Shown here piece after piece: positions 16,967 through 26,122 of a stretch of DNA of 64,000 bases. This stretch comes from Prevotella sp. P6B1 (GTDB lineage: Bacteria; Bacteroidota; Bacteroidia; Bacteroidales; Bacteroidaceae). The stretch covers positions 168,090-232,089 of the forward strand of contig NZ_JNKF01000015.1 in assembly GCF_000702825.1 (NCBI RefSeq), in the 5' to 3' direction. The notes beneath the pieces were generated by a model that was not told the DNA's origin, searched no databases, and saw only the letters and a list, made by a program, of their open reading frames with translations. How positions within the stretch are numbered: position 1 is the first letter of the stretch; every line of letters begins with the position of its first letter. The position numbers were made by a program, and so were the translations under genes.

Positions 16967-19318
16967 ATGAAAAGGATTCTATTAGTAAGTGTATTAGCTG
17001 CTTTCTGGGGCGGAAATATAAGGGCACAGCAGAGCGGCTATATCATGTCAGGCCCCTATGAGGTCGTGGCGCGCGATGGACAATTCGCAAAGACCAAAGG
17101 AGGTAGCGAACGAGACATGTGGCAGGCATGGCAATGTGCACAAAACGAACAGCACGATGTGTCATTGCGTATTATCAATGCTTATGCCACTACTTTGCAA
17201 CGTTTTGATGGTCATGATGCACCGCTCTGTACGATTCAGGCTTATTGGCTGTTGCGAGCCATGACTATCATGAAAGCCTATCAGACACCTGTTTGGCAGG
17301 CGATGGTGCGTAGGGCCATATTGCCTGTGATGGAAAAGTTTGAGGCCGATAGTCCGTATGCTAATGGTAACTGGGGGCACCTGGTGAACCGTTGTCGCAT
17401 GGCTGCTGCTATTTTTCTGGACGATCGTGCGCTCTATCAACATGCCATCGACATTTACCTTCATGCCAACGATAATGGCTCATTACCACATTATATCAGT
17501 GCTACAGGGCAATGTCAGGAAACAGGGCGCGACCAGGCGCATGCCCAGCTGGGATTGGGTGCCATGTGCGACATCTGCGATATGGCCTGGCAGCAGGGTG
17601 ATGACTTGTGGGGTGCCCTCGACAACCGACTGATGGCAGGAATGGAGTACTCGGCCAGATATAATCTGGGCTATGACGTGCCTTTTGAGACATGGACAGA
17701 CTGTACAGGGCTCTATAACAATTGGACTGAGCCTGGCGCTATGGCGCGTGGACGTATCCGTTGTATATACGATTTGCCTTATCAGCACTATGTGGTGCGA
17801 AGGGGATTGAAAATGCCATATACTCAGAAACTGCTGAAGCTGCAGGCCAAAGCAGAGAAAAAAGGCAATATTAAGCGCAATCCCGAGGCCGATGAATTTA
17901 CGGTAAGGGGGGTGAAAGAAGGTAGCAGACTGCACCAGATTTTTACCTACGCAGCCCCCGCAGGAGCTCCCTTGAAGCACGACTATGATGTGTATGTCCA
18001 GCCCCGTGGAGAAAAAACATGGACGCGTATTGATACTTATATGGCTAAGGTGAATGCCCCAATCGGCAACAATCAACATCAGGTGTCGGAAATATCATAC
18101 GCCTTCTTCGACTTTACAGGCGACGTGTTTGTGCGGGTTGTATGCAAGACGAAGAAGTTTAAGACTGCTCGTATTCGTCCTGACTATCGTGGTACCATTG
18201 CAAACGTGCAGAACGATTCTGTGGTGCAGTTCCTGCTTTTCCAACCCGAGAATGTGAGTGTGGAATTTGATGGTAGTATCACTGATAATCTGCTGCTTTT
18301 CACCTCGAAGCCTGCTGGCAGTAAAGAGGCTGCAGAGAAAACAGCCAAAGCACAGGGCCGTTCTTTCCGTTATTACCCGCCAGGACTGTACACTGATGAG
18401 TTGATAAAAGTGCCATCTAATACAACTGTCTATCTGGCTGGTGGCAGCTATTTTACAGGTACCTTTGCTATCGAGGATGTTGAAAATGTTAGTATTGTAG
18501 GTCGTGGCGTAGCACGCCCGGGAAATGGCTATCAAGGTTGTCGCATATTGCGTTCTAATAACGTTTTAGTTGATGGTTTGATACTGAATACCTGTCCTAT
18601 TGGTGAGTCGCACCATATAACCATGCATGATATCCGTAGCATCTCGCATCCGCAGTGGGGCGATGGGCTGAATGTGTTTGGTGGTAGTAGCAATATTCTT
18701 TATGATAGAGTATTCTGCCGTAATAGCGACGATTGTACTACTGCTTATGCTACCCGTAAGGATTTTAAGGGTTCTGTACGACATGTGCGCATGACCAACT
18801 CTACGCTGTGGGCCGATGTGGCTCATCCCATCTTTATTGGCTTGCATGGCAATCCAGAGGTTGGCGATAGTCTGGTCGATTTGAAATACGACAATATTGA
18901 TATTCTATGTCAGAGCGAACCACAGGTAGATTATCAGGGATGTCTGGCTATTAACTGTGGCGATGGCAATTATGTGAAGGACGTGATGTTTGATAACATC
19001 CGCATTGAGCAGATTCATCAGGGTTGTCTGTTGCAGGTAAAAGTGGGGTGGAACAAGAAGTATTGTACGGCTGCTGGTGGTGGTGTGGAGAATGTGACGT
19101 TCCGTAACATTCGTTACAATGGGGCTCAGCCCTATATGTCTGTTATTACTGGCTATGATGCTCAGCATTCAATCAAAGGCATCACCTTCGAAGGACTGAA
19201 GATCAATGGTCGCACTATTGCCGATGATATGCCAGGTAAACCAGGCTGGTATGCTACTGCCGACATGGTGCCTATGTTTGTTGGTTCGCATGTAGAGCAA
19301 CTTAGATTCATAAAATAA
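16967..19318 (+). CDS. Fusion of an alginate-lyase-family domain and a right-handed beta-helix (GH28/GH49-like) domain
   Basis: A secreted protein of 783 residues; the signal peptide begins MKRILLVSVLAAFWGG at 16967. Residues about 25-290 form an alpha-toroid like Pfam alginate lyases, with NGNWGHLVNRCRMA and GQCQETGRDQAHAQLGLG carrying the likely Asn, His and Arg/Glu active-site residues. Residues about 300-470 look like a beta-sandwich linker. Residues about 480-783 form a beta-helix, with VPSNTTVYLAGGSYFTGTF and SDDCTTAY, as in GH28/GH49 enzymes. A longer reading from 16820 is rejected because it hides the signal peptide. It probably cleaves a uronate polymer with both halves. Confidence 0.75.
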   Translation: MKRILLVSVLAAFWGGNIRAQQSGYIMSGPYEVVARDGQFAKTKGGSERDMWQAWQCAQNEQHDVSLRIINAYATTLQRFDGHDAPLCTIQAYWLLRAMTIMKAYQTPVWQAMVRRAILPVMEKFEADSPYANGNWGHLVNRCRMAAAIFLDDRALYQHAIDIYLHANDNGSLPHYISATGQCQETGRDQAHAQLGLGAMCDICDMAWQQGDDLWGALDNRLMAGMEYSARYNLGYDVPFETWTDCTGLYNNWTEPGAMARGRIRCIYDLPYQHYVVRRGLKMPYTQKLLKLQAKAEKKGNIKRNPEADEFTVRGVKEGSRLHQIFTYAAPAGAPLKHDYDVYVQPRGEKTWTRIDTYMAKVNAPIGNNQHQVSEISYAFFDFTGDVFVRVVCKTKKFKTARIRPDYRGTIANVQNDSVVQFLLFQPENVSVEFDGSITDNLLLFTSKPAGSKEAAEKTAKAQGRSFRYYPPGLYTDELIKVPSNTTVYLAGGSYFTGTFAIEDVENVSIVGRGVARPGNGYQGCRILRSNNVLVDGLILNTCPIGESHHITMHDIRSISHPQWGDGLNVFGGSSNILYDRVFCRNSDDCTTAYATRKDFKGSVRHVRMTNSTLWADVAHPIFIGLHGNPEVGDSLVDLKYDNIDILCQSEPQVDYQGCLAINCGDGNYVKDVMFDNIRIEQIHQGCLLQVKVGWNKKYCTAAGGGVENVTFRNIRYNGAQPYMSVITGYDAQHSIKGITFEGLKINGRTIADDMPGKPGWYATADMVPMFVGSHVEQLRFIK

Positions 19319-19319
19319 T

Positions 19320-21191
19320 ATGAGAAGGCTTCTGTTTATGGCTTTTCTGCCCATGGAACTTTGGGCACAGACTCTGACATCGCCTGATGGTCAGTATGCG
19401 ATATCATTCGATGGCTTGACGTATAGTGTGTCTTATCATCAGCAGTCCATCATTCAGCGTGGTCAGTTGGGTGTCGACATTGATAACCGTTTGTTCGAGT
19501 CGGCCTTGGCTGTTCCTCGTGGTGAATATCAGAATTGGTGTGGCGATCTGGTGTGTAAAGGTGAGGAACGTTGTTCGGTAGATACCATCTGGACACCTCT
19601 TTATGGTGAGAATGCCCAGATACACAACCGTTTCAACCAGCTGATACTACATTACGAGAAAGGAACAAACGGACTCGGTACCATGTTTGAGGGCTATGAC
19701 AAGCGTAAATACTATGCCATGGATATTGTGGTGCGTGCATATAATGAGGGCATCGCTTTCCGTTATCATTTCCCTGAAACAGCCAATAGTCTCTTTTTGC
19801 ATATAACGGGTGAGCAGACCTCTTTTGCATTCCCTGAGGGAACGATGGCCTGGTATGAGGAATGGGCACAGGGACCATACGATAAGCGCCTACTGAAAGC
19901 ACCTTGGTTTGAAAGTGAACGCCCCCTGTTGTTGCAATTGCCAACAGGTCAGTATGTGGCCCTGCTCGAAGCTGCCATGAAGGATTATGTACGTGGTAAG
20001 TTCAAACTTAAAAAAGACAATGAACTGCAGGTTGCTATGTACGATTGTGCTGATGTGATATCGCCTTACGACACTCCCTGGCGTGTCATGATGGTGGGGG
20101 AGAAAGCGGTCGATCTGATAAACCACAAAGACCTGCTGCTCAATTTGAACGAAGAGCGCGTCACTGGTGATTGGTCGTGGGTGCGACCTGGTAAGGTGTT
20201 CCGTAGCGGCAAACTCACCAAGGAGTGCATCATGAAGAGCATAGACTATGCAGCCAAACTGGGATTTGACTATGTGGAATTGGATGCTGGATGGTATGGG
20301 CCAGAGGGTAGGGTAGCAAGCGATGCCCGCCAGGTGAGTGCCACGCGCGACTTTACCATGCCTGAGGTTTGTACCTATGCCAGGAGCAAGGGTATCGGTG
20401 TGTGGGTGTATGTGAACCAACGTGCACTATACCGTCAGTTGGACCATCTGCTTCCTCTTTATCAGCAGTGGGGCATCAGTGGCATCAAGTTCGGCTTCGT
20501 ACAGATTGGCAATCAGCAGTGGAGCACCTGGCTGCATGATGCTGTGGCTAAATGTGCTAAGTATAGAATCATGGTCGACATCCATGATGAGTACCGTCCT
20601 ACAGGACTCTCGCGCACCTATCCTCATCTGCTTACCCAAGAGGGTGTGCGTGGGAATGAGGAAATGCCTGATGCCGTGAATAACACGTTGTTGCCTTTTT
20701 CGCGTTTCCTGTGTGGACCAGCCGACTATACCCTGTGCTATTTCAATAGTAGGGTCAAGAATACCAAGGGGCATCAGTTGGCTATGGCTGCAGTGTATTA
20801 TTCGCCATTGCAGTTCTACTTCTGGTACGATATGCCTTTTGTCGATCAAGGCGAAGCCGAACTGAAGTTCTGGAAGGACTGTCCCACAGTGTTCGATGAG
20901 AGTATAGCGCTCGATGGTGTGCCAGGCGCTTATATCATCCAGGCTCGTCGTGCTGGTAGCGAATGGTTTGTAGGGGCTATGACTAACACCGAGGCTCGTG
21001 ATGTCCTGATACCCACAGACTTTCTGTCTCAAGGAAAATACATGGTTGAGATTTATAACGATGATCCCAGCCTGCACACTCGTACCAACGTGTCCGTTCA
21101 GCGCGTTGTCGTCAAAAGCGGAAAGACCATCAGTCTGCATTTACAGGCCAGCGGTGGTGCAGCCTTACACTTCAAACCCCTTGCAAAATGA
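19320..21191 (+). CDS. GH97-like glycoside hydrolase with altered catalytic residues
   Basis: A 623-residue periplasmic protein with the GH97 order: N-terminal beta-sandwich (about 20-270), TIM barrel (about 280-540) and C-terminal beta domain. Matches include FDYVELDAGWYGPEG, LTQEGVRGNEEMP (the general-acid Glu region) and LPFSRFLCGPADYT. At the strand where retaining members have the Asp nucleophile, this protein reads KFGF with Gly392, and the next residues VQIGNQQWS contain no acid. GH97 enzymes are alpha-glucosidases or alpha-galactosidases; activity here is uncertain. It starts two bases after the fusion gene and overlaps the DUF4861 gene by ATGA. Confidence 0.8.
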   Translation: MRRLLFMAFLPMELWAQTLTSPDGQYAISFDGLTYSVSYHQQSIIQRGQLGVDIDNRLFESALAVPRGEYQNWCGDLVCKGEERCSVDTIWTPLYGENAQIHNRFNQLILHYEKGTNGLGTMFEGYDKRKYYAMDIVVRAYNEGIAFRYHFPETANSLFLHITGEQTSFAFPEGTMAWYEEWAQGPYDKRLLKAPWFESERPLLLQLPTGQYVALLEAAMKDYVRGKFKLKKDNELQVAMYDCADVISPYDTPWRVMMVGEKAVDLINHKDLLLNLNEERVTGDWSWVRPGKVFRSGKLTKECIMKSIDYAAKLGFDYVELDAGWYGPEGRVASDARQVSATRDFTMPEVCTYARSKGIGVWVYVNQRALYRQLDHLLPLYQQWGISGIKFGFVQIGNQQWSTWLHDAVAKCAKYRIMVDIHDEYRPTGLSRTYPHLLTQEGVRGNEEMPDAVNNTLLPFSRFLCGPADYTLCYFNSRVKNTKGHQLAMAAVYYSPLQFYFWYDMPFVDQGEAELKFWKDCPTVFDESIALDGVPGAYIIQARRAGSEWFVGAMTNTEARDVLIPTDFLSQGKYMVEIYNDDPSLHTRTNVSVQRVVVKSGKTISLHLQASGGAALHFKPLAK

Positions 21192-22417
21192 GAAAACTGG
21201 TTGTGATATTATGCCTTTTGACTTTTTGGGGTAGTGGCTTGGCGCAGCCATGTGTCGTGTCAATCACTAATCCTACTGACCTGCAACGACAGGAGGTGGT
21301 TGGTGTTGATACGGCTCAGCTGAATTTTGATGCCAGTCATGGTGTCGTAGTGCGCGATGCATTTGGTATTGAGCGGCCCAGTCAACTAACCCAAAACGGA
21401 GAGCTGTTAATTGACGTACATGTACGTCCTCATTCACAAACTACTTTCACAATACAACCAGGACAGGCTGCTCCGTTTAAACCCTATGTGTGGGGTAGAT
21501 ATTATCCAGAGCGTGCAGACGATATCTCGTTCGAAAACGATCGTACAGGATTCCGTATCTATGGACCAGAAACACAGCGTCGAGGGGAAAAGTCATTTGG
21601 TATTGATTTATGGGTAAAACACTCTTCCGAGCTGTTGGTTGACAGTCTGTACAGACTGGAATTCTCAAGGCATCAGGAGATTGAAGCGTTAAGAAAACTG
21701 TCAAAACTGCAAGAGGCCGATAGTCTGGTTACCCTGACCAGTTATCATCTGGATCATGGTGCTGGTATGGATGGCTATGGTGTTGGTGCCACATTAGGTT
21801 GTGGCACCCCTGCTTTGATAGTTGGCGATTCTATCTATCATCCTTGGTGTTATGAGACATACGAGATCGTAGAGAATGGTCCTCTTCGTTTTGCGCTCAG
21901 ACTTGATTTCGCACCAGTCAGGATAGGAAAAGATAAGGTCACAGAACATAGGCTGATGGTACTCGACAAAGGAAGCAATTTCTGTAGAATGACAGTTTGG
22001 TATGAGGGACTATCTCATCCGGTATCTCTGGCAGCAGGTCTTACCATCAGGACGGCTGATACTGAGAGTCTGCTTATTGCTGACAATTATGTTTGCTATG
22101 CCGACCCCACCATTGATCCTGCTCGCCATAATTGTCAGATATTTACTGCACTTGCTTTCCCTGATTGTTCAGGAATAGAAGATCGTTACAAGCGGAAAAC
22201 AGTAGATGTTACCTGTTATCGCCCCTTTCCCAAGCCCTTGGGCGGTAATGCCGGCTATGCGCTTGGCATCAAAGGTGGTTATATTGGCGAGCCATACTCC
22301 TATTACATTGGTATGGCATGGAGTGAACTGGATGTCCGTTCGCTGGGAGAATGGCATTTGCGTACGCAGCACTTCGTCCAAATGCAAAAAGTTCCGTTAG
22401 AGGTTTTATTCAAATAA
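21188..22417 (+). CDS. DUF4861 family secreted protein
   Basis: A protein of 409 residues with a signal peptide (about 1-19). The conserved DUF4861 segment is visible: VWGRYYPERADDISFENDR, then FRIYGPETQRRGEKSFGIDL. The family is found in polysaccharide utilisation loci and is rich in beta strands; I know of no secure biochemical role. It overlaps the GH97 gene by four bases, so it should be made with it, and it probably helps process the same glycan. A hairpin with a T-run follows (22491-22517). Confidence 0.75.
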   Translation: MRKLVVILCLLTFWGSGLAQPCVVSITNPTDLQRQEVVGVDTAQLNFDASHGVVVRDAFGIERPSQLTQNGELLIDVHVRPHSQTTFTIQPGQAAPFKPYVWGRYYPERADDISFENDRTGFRIYGPETQRRGEKSFGIDLWVKHSSELLVDSLYRLEFSRHQEIEALRKLSKLQEADSLVTLTSYHLDHGAGMDGYGVGATLGCGTPALIVGDSIYHPWCYETYEIVENGPLRFALRLDFAPVRIGKDKVTEHRLMVLDKGSNFCRMTVWYEGLSHPVSLAAGLTIRTADTESLLIADNYVCYADPTIDPARHNCQIFTALAFPDCSGIEDRYKRKTVDVTCYRPFPKPLGGNAGYALGIKGGYIGEPYSYYIGMAWSELDVRSLGEWHLRTQHFVQMQKVPLEVLFK

Positions 22418-22490
22418 TTAGTTATAATTGGTTAGTTAAAGTTAGTTAGTTTCTTGTTAATTTTGAATGTATATTATGAGTAGGAGAGTT

Positions 22491-22517
22491 GGACGCTGTG
22501 AAGCGTCCGCTTTTTAT
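22491..22517 (+). terminator. Intrinsic terminator after the CAZyme genes
   Basis: A GGACGC stem pairs with GCGTCC at 22503-22508 across a six-base loop and is followed by GCTTTTTATT. It closes the rightward fusion-GH97-DUF4861 transcript. Confidence 0.7.
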
Positions 22518-22541
22518 TGGTGTGAAAAAATGACAATATAT

Positions 22542-22572
22542 TTGCAAATAACACAAAAAAGTTGTACTTTTG
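22542..22572 (+). promoter_or_regulatory. Bacteroidetes-type promoter for the AraC regulator
   Basis: TTG at 22542-22544 and TACTTTTG at 22565-22572 are separated by 20 bases, an exact match to the housekeeping sigma consensus. The expected transcript start is near 22579, about 16 bases before the ATG at 22595. Confidence 0.75.
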
Positions 22573-22594
22573 CAACGATATAACTAAATTGGCC

Positions 22595-25369
22595 ATGCGG
22601 AAGTTATTATTGCTATGTATTGCGCTCTTGGTAGGAATGCCATTGCGGGCTACTATTGACGGACAGGGATTGTTGGTAAATCTGACCCTTGCTGATGGAT
22701 TGACTGGTGAGACTGTGAATCGCGTGATGACCGATCATTCAGGTTTGACATGGATTGCCACCAGCAGTGGCATCAATGTGTTTAACGGCAAATATCTTCA
22801 GTCATATTATGTAATGGGAGGCAAGGAGCATCCCCTGGAAGTGTATGATCTTTGTGAAACGCGTAACCATACCATATATGCTGCAACCGAGGATGGTCTT
22901 TACAGGTTGGACGCCAGTTCCAGCCGCTTTGAGAAAATACTGCCTCAGGTGCTTCGCCCCATTTCGTTGTTTGCCGATGGCAATACCGTATATATAGGCG
23001 GCGAACAGGGTATGCAGATTTACGATGGAAAACTGTTTAAACAGCAGGATGTGGGAATCAGTCGTCAGGGATTGGATAATATTGTGCGCCAGTATATAAA
23101 GGATGATCAGGGGTTGATCTGGTTTCTTGGCCGACATGAACTGAATAGCTATAATCCTAAAACCGGTAAGATAATACCTTGTGGCCTGACTTCCTCCGAA
23201 CTTGGCAAATTGGCAGTGTCGAGATTTGACAAGGCTGATGGGAAATTCTTTATCGGAACACGTGCCAGTGGCTTGTTTGTGTACGACCCTGTCAAACAGG
23301 AGGTGCGCCAGCTGCCAGAGGTAGGACATATCATTACGTCGGTATGCAAGGATTCTGAGGGGCGGATCTGTGTGGCTACCGATGGCACAGGTGCCTATGT
23401 GATCGATGCGAAAAGCGAGCGTGTCCTTTCGCATTACGCCATGCATGCCGATGGCGACAAGCAACTACCTACAAATGCGGTTTATTGTTTTAATCGTGAT
23501 GCTAATGGTGTCAGTTGGTTTGGATTTGTGCGCTACGGCTTGGCTTATACGCCTCATCATGCAGGTTTGTTCCAACTCTATGAGCCTGATGGCTTCTCTA
23601 CTTTAGGGCTGAATGTGCGTTGCTTCTGTATGCGTGGCAGCGAAACCCTGATAGGCATGCAGGACGGGCTATGGTTTATTGATTCGAAGCGTCATATCCG
23701 TCGGTTTTTCTCTGCTGAAGATATGGATGGCCATATCGTGAATAATATCAAGTGGTGGAACGGACTTTATTACATAGGTATGTACGATGGTGGTATCCGT
23801 GTGTTCAATCCACGCACGGTTAATTTGGGCATGCCACCGCAAAAGGAACTGCACGTCAGATATACGATTGGCGATATCAAGGTTGCTCCTGATAGCGCAT
23901 TATGGATAGGCTGTTCGGATGGCTTGTTTATCATATCCCAGGATGGTAGTGTAAAGAACTATAAGGAGCAGAACTCGCATATTGTGGGCGGCTTGATAAT
24001 CAATATCACCTTCGATCGTTCAGGAAATGCTTGGTTGGCTGCTGCCAAGGGATTGTCGCTGTATAGTGGTGCCAGCAAGGAGATAGTAGATACCAATTTC
24101 CCTGCAGATTTCTTCGATAAGGAAGGCTATATGCGTGGCGTGCTTGGGCACGATGGCATTGTGTATATGCGCAGTGGTCCGCAGCTGTTCTATACCACCG
24201 AGAGAATGGAAAAGTACGGTGAACTGAAGTTGCCTATCCGCCTCACGGATAAATGGTGCCGAGGTATGGTCGACGATGGAAAGGGAAGATTGCTGTTAGC
24301 CTCGGAACGTGGATTACTGTCCATAAACTATGAAGCGCGCGACTTGCTGCAGATAGGTGCTGGCGAAGGTCTGTTGGGCGATCAGATTAGCGATCTTCAG
24401 TTGGACGGCCAGCGCATGTTGTGGGTGGCCACCTCGGCAGGTATCTTCTCAGCGCCTCTACAGGCAGTAGAGCAGCGTGAGACTGACAGGCGCTATCCCA
24501 TCGTGTTAAGCCAGATTCGCAAGGGCAGCGATCTGATTGATATGCATGAGATGTATCAGGCGCACGATCAGCATGAGATTGACTTGGATTGGAACCTGAC
24601 ATCGGTGGTGCTACAGGCGGAGCCTATTCTGCTGGATTATGCACTCCACCGAAACCGCTTTTATGAATATAGGATTGACGATGGTGAATGGATGCTTATC
24701 AGTCATGGTGAGCCATTTGCTGTACGCAACCTGATGATAGGACGCCACAAGCTGGAGGTTCGTTTGGCGGGGGCCAAAGGTACCACTACGGAATGGACTA
24801 TCAGCGTAGTGCCATCAGTATGGGCTATGCTCGAGTTTGTATTGTTGTTGGTATTTGTGGTGTTGTTATGGCTCTGGTACAGATATCATAGAGATACAAC
24901 TGCATTACTGTCTGAACGCAACGAGATAGAGGATGCCCTGATAGAGATGGAACACGAAGTGGAGGAACTGAAGGATGAAGAAGCCGTCAGGAAGTACCAG
25001 AAGGTGAAAATCGATGAGGCTGAATGTGCCGACATTGTAAAACGTATGAAGGCTTATATTGAGCGTGAGCACATCTATACCAATGCTGACTTGAAAATGA
25101 AGGATCTGGCTGATGAACTGAATCTTTCGGCTCCCAAACTCAGTCAGGTGTTTAATATCTACTTGAAGGAGAACTATTACGAGTTCATTAACCGGTATCG
25201 TCTGAATGAATTCAAACGGTTGATTGAGGTTGGCGAATATAAGCGCTATACCATTACGGCACTCTCAGAACGCTGTGGATTCAAAAAGTCGAATTTCTTC
25301 TCTTCATTCCGTAAGATGGAGGGAATGACACCTGCAGAATATCTGAAAAAGCAGGGCATAAAGATATGA
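22595..25369 (+). CDS. SusR-like transmembrane regulator: periplasmic propeller sensor with cytoplasmic AraC domain
   Basis: A one-component regulator of about 924 residues. A signal/anchor (MRKLLLLCIALLVGMPLRA) is followed by two-component-regulator propeller repeats (for example GLTWIATSSGINVFNG and ALWIGCSDGLFII), then a Y_Y_Y-like domain. A single membrane segment is near residues 743-763 (MLEFVLLLVFVVLLWLW), then a coiled coil (about 770-800), and a C-terminal AraC helix-turn-helix (about 820-924, with LNLSAPKLSQVF and GFKKSNFFSSFRKMEGMTP). No histidine kinase or receiver domain is present, unlike hybrid HTCS proteins. It probably senses the glycan or an oligosaccharide and activates the locus. 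Confidence 0.9.
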   Translation: MRKLLLLCIALLVGMPLRATIDGQGLLVNLTLADGLTGETVNRVMTDHSGLTWIATSSGINVFNGKYLQSYYVMGGKEHPLEVYDLCETRNHTIYAATEDGLYRLDASSSRFEKILPQVLRPISLFADGNTVYIGGEQGMQIYDGKLFKQQDVGISRQGLDNIVRQYIKDDQGLIWFLGRHELNSYNPKTGKIIPCGLTSSELGKLAVSRFDKADGKFFIGTRASGLFVYDPVKQEVRQLPEVGHIITSVCKDSEGRICVATDGTGAYVIDAKSERVLSHYAMHADGDKQLPTNAVYCFNRDANGVSWFGFVRYGLAYTPHHAGLFQLYEPDGFSTLGLNVRCFCMRGSETLIGMQDGLWFIDSKRHIRRFFSAEDMDGHIVNNIKWWNGLYYIGMYDGGIRVFNPRTVNLGMPPQKELHVRYTIGDIKVAPDSALWIGCSDGLFIISQDGSVKNYKEQNSHIVGGLIINITFDRSGNAWLAAAKGLSLYSGASKEIVDTNFPADFFDKEGYMRGVLGHDGIVYMRSGPQLFYTTERMEKYGELKLPIRLTDKWCRGMVDDGKGRLLLASERGLLSINYEARDLLQIGAGEGLLGDQISDLQLDGQRMLWVATSAGIFSAPLQAVEQRETDRRYPIVLSQIRKGSDLIDMHEMYQAHDQHEIDLDWNLTSVVLQAEPILLDYALHRNRFYEYRIDDGEWMLISHGEPFAVRNLMIGRHKLEVRLAGAKGTTTEWTISVVPSVWAMLEFVLLLVFVVLLWLWYRYHRDTTALLSERNEIEDALIEMEHEVEELKDEEAVRKYQKVKIDEAECADIVKRMKAYIEREHIYTNADLKMKDLADELNLSAPKLSQVFNIYLKENYYEFINRYRLNEFKRLIEVGEYKRYTITALSERCGFKKSNFFSSFRKMEGMTPAEYLKKQGIKI

Positions 25370-25466
25370 TTTCCATATAAAACGGTTTCGCTAAATTAGA
25401 TAGACTCAATGGCAAATCGCTGGAAATGAGATAGTTGAATAATTTGGAACAACAACTAAACCATGT

Positions 25467-25505
25467 GGCTGCAAGTAAAGGGAAAAACCTTGCTTGCAGC
25501 CTTTT
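25467..25505 (+). terminator. Hairpin terminator overlapping the sigma-factor promoter
   Basis: GGCTGCAAG (25467-25475) pairs perfectly with CTTGCAGCC (25493-25501), and a T-run follows. It would end the regulator transcript. The right arm sits inside the spacer of the next promoter. Confidence 0.65.
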
Positions 25506-25520
25506 TATGTTCTACCTTTG
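25490..25520 (+). promoter_or_regulatory. Promoter for the ECF-type sigma gene
   Basis: TTG at 25490-25492 and TACCTTTG at 25513-25520 are spaced by 20 bases. The transcript would start near 25527, about 23 bases before the ATG at 25550. Confidence 0.7.
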
Positions 25521-25549
25521 CAGCGTCAAACTTAAAACCAAATAGCATT

Positions 25550-26065
25550 ATGGAATTAACAATCCAGGTCCAGAACCGAAAACTCATCGGTGAACTATAC
25601 CTCCAGATCAAACCGGAGATATTTGCTATTTTCCGTCAGGCATGTATTGCGGAAGATAAGTGCGAGGATATGGTACACGATGTGTTTATGAAACTGCTGG
25701 GTATCGATTTGATTCTTGAACGTCAGTTGAAGGCACTGGCTGTTACTATAGCCTATCAGCTGCGGACAGATTACTTCCGTCATCGTGCCTATGTCAATAA
25801 AGTGCGCAACGATTCACTCTGGCGTATAGAGCAGAGCTACACGAATACAGAAGCCGAAATGAACGACATACTGAACACGGAGATGAAAGTCATCCATTGC
25901 ATGTCGGACAAGGATGCTATGGTATACAGAATGTTACGCTTTGACGACAAGACCACCGATGAGATAGCCATAGAGACAGGATTGTCAAAACGCGCTGTGG
26001 AATCGCGGATATATCGTACACGCAGTATGGTTAGGGAACGTGTCAGAGAAGTGATCAATTTTTGA
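25550..26065 (+). CDS. ECF-type RNA polymerase sigma factor
   Basis: A 171-residue sigma-70 family protein. Region 2 is around residues 20-85 (CEDMVHDVFMKLL and LRTDYFRHRAYV), and region 4 around 110-165 (DEIAIETGLSKRAVESRIYR, the helix-turn-helix). Start MELTIQVQNRKLIG at 25550 follows the promoter. Unlike many SusC/D loci, no FecR-type anti-sigma gene follows; susC starts 57 bases later. It may drive the SusC/D genes directly, controlled by its own transcription. Confidence 0.85.
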   Translation: MELTIQVQNRKLIGELYLQIKPEIFAIFRQACIAEDKCEDMVHDVFMKLLGIDLILERQLKALAVTIAYQLRTDYFRHRAYVNKVRNDSLWRIEQSYTNTEAEMNDILNTEMKVIHCMSDKDAMVYRMLRFDDKTTDEIAIETGLSKRAVESRIYRTRSMVRERVREVINF

Positions 26066-26122
26066 ATGTTTCAATAAACATTAGTATAAACTAAAAAACT
26101 ATTAATTTATTAAGTAATCATT

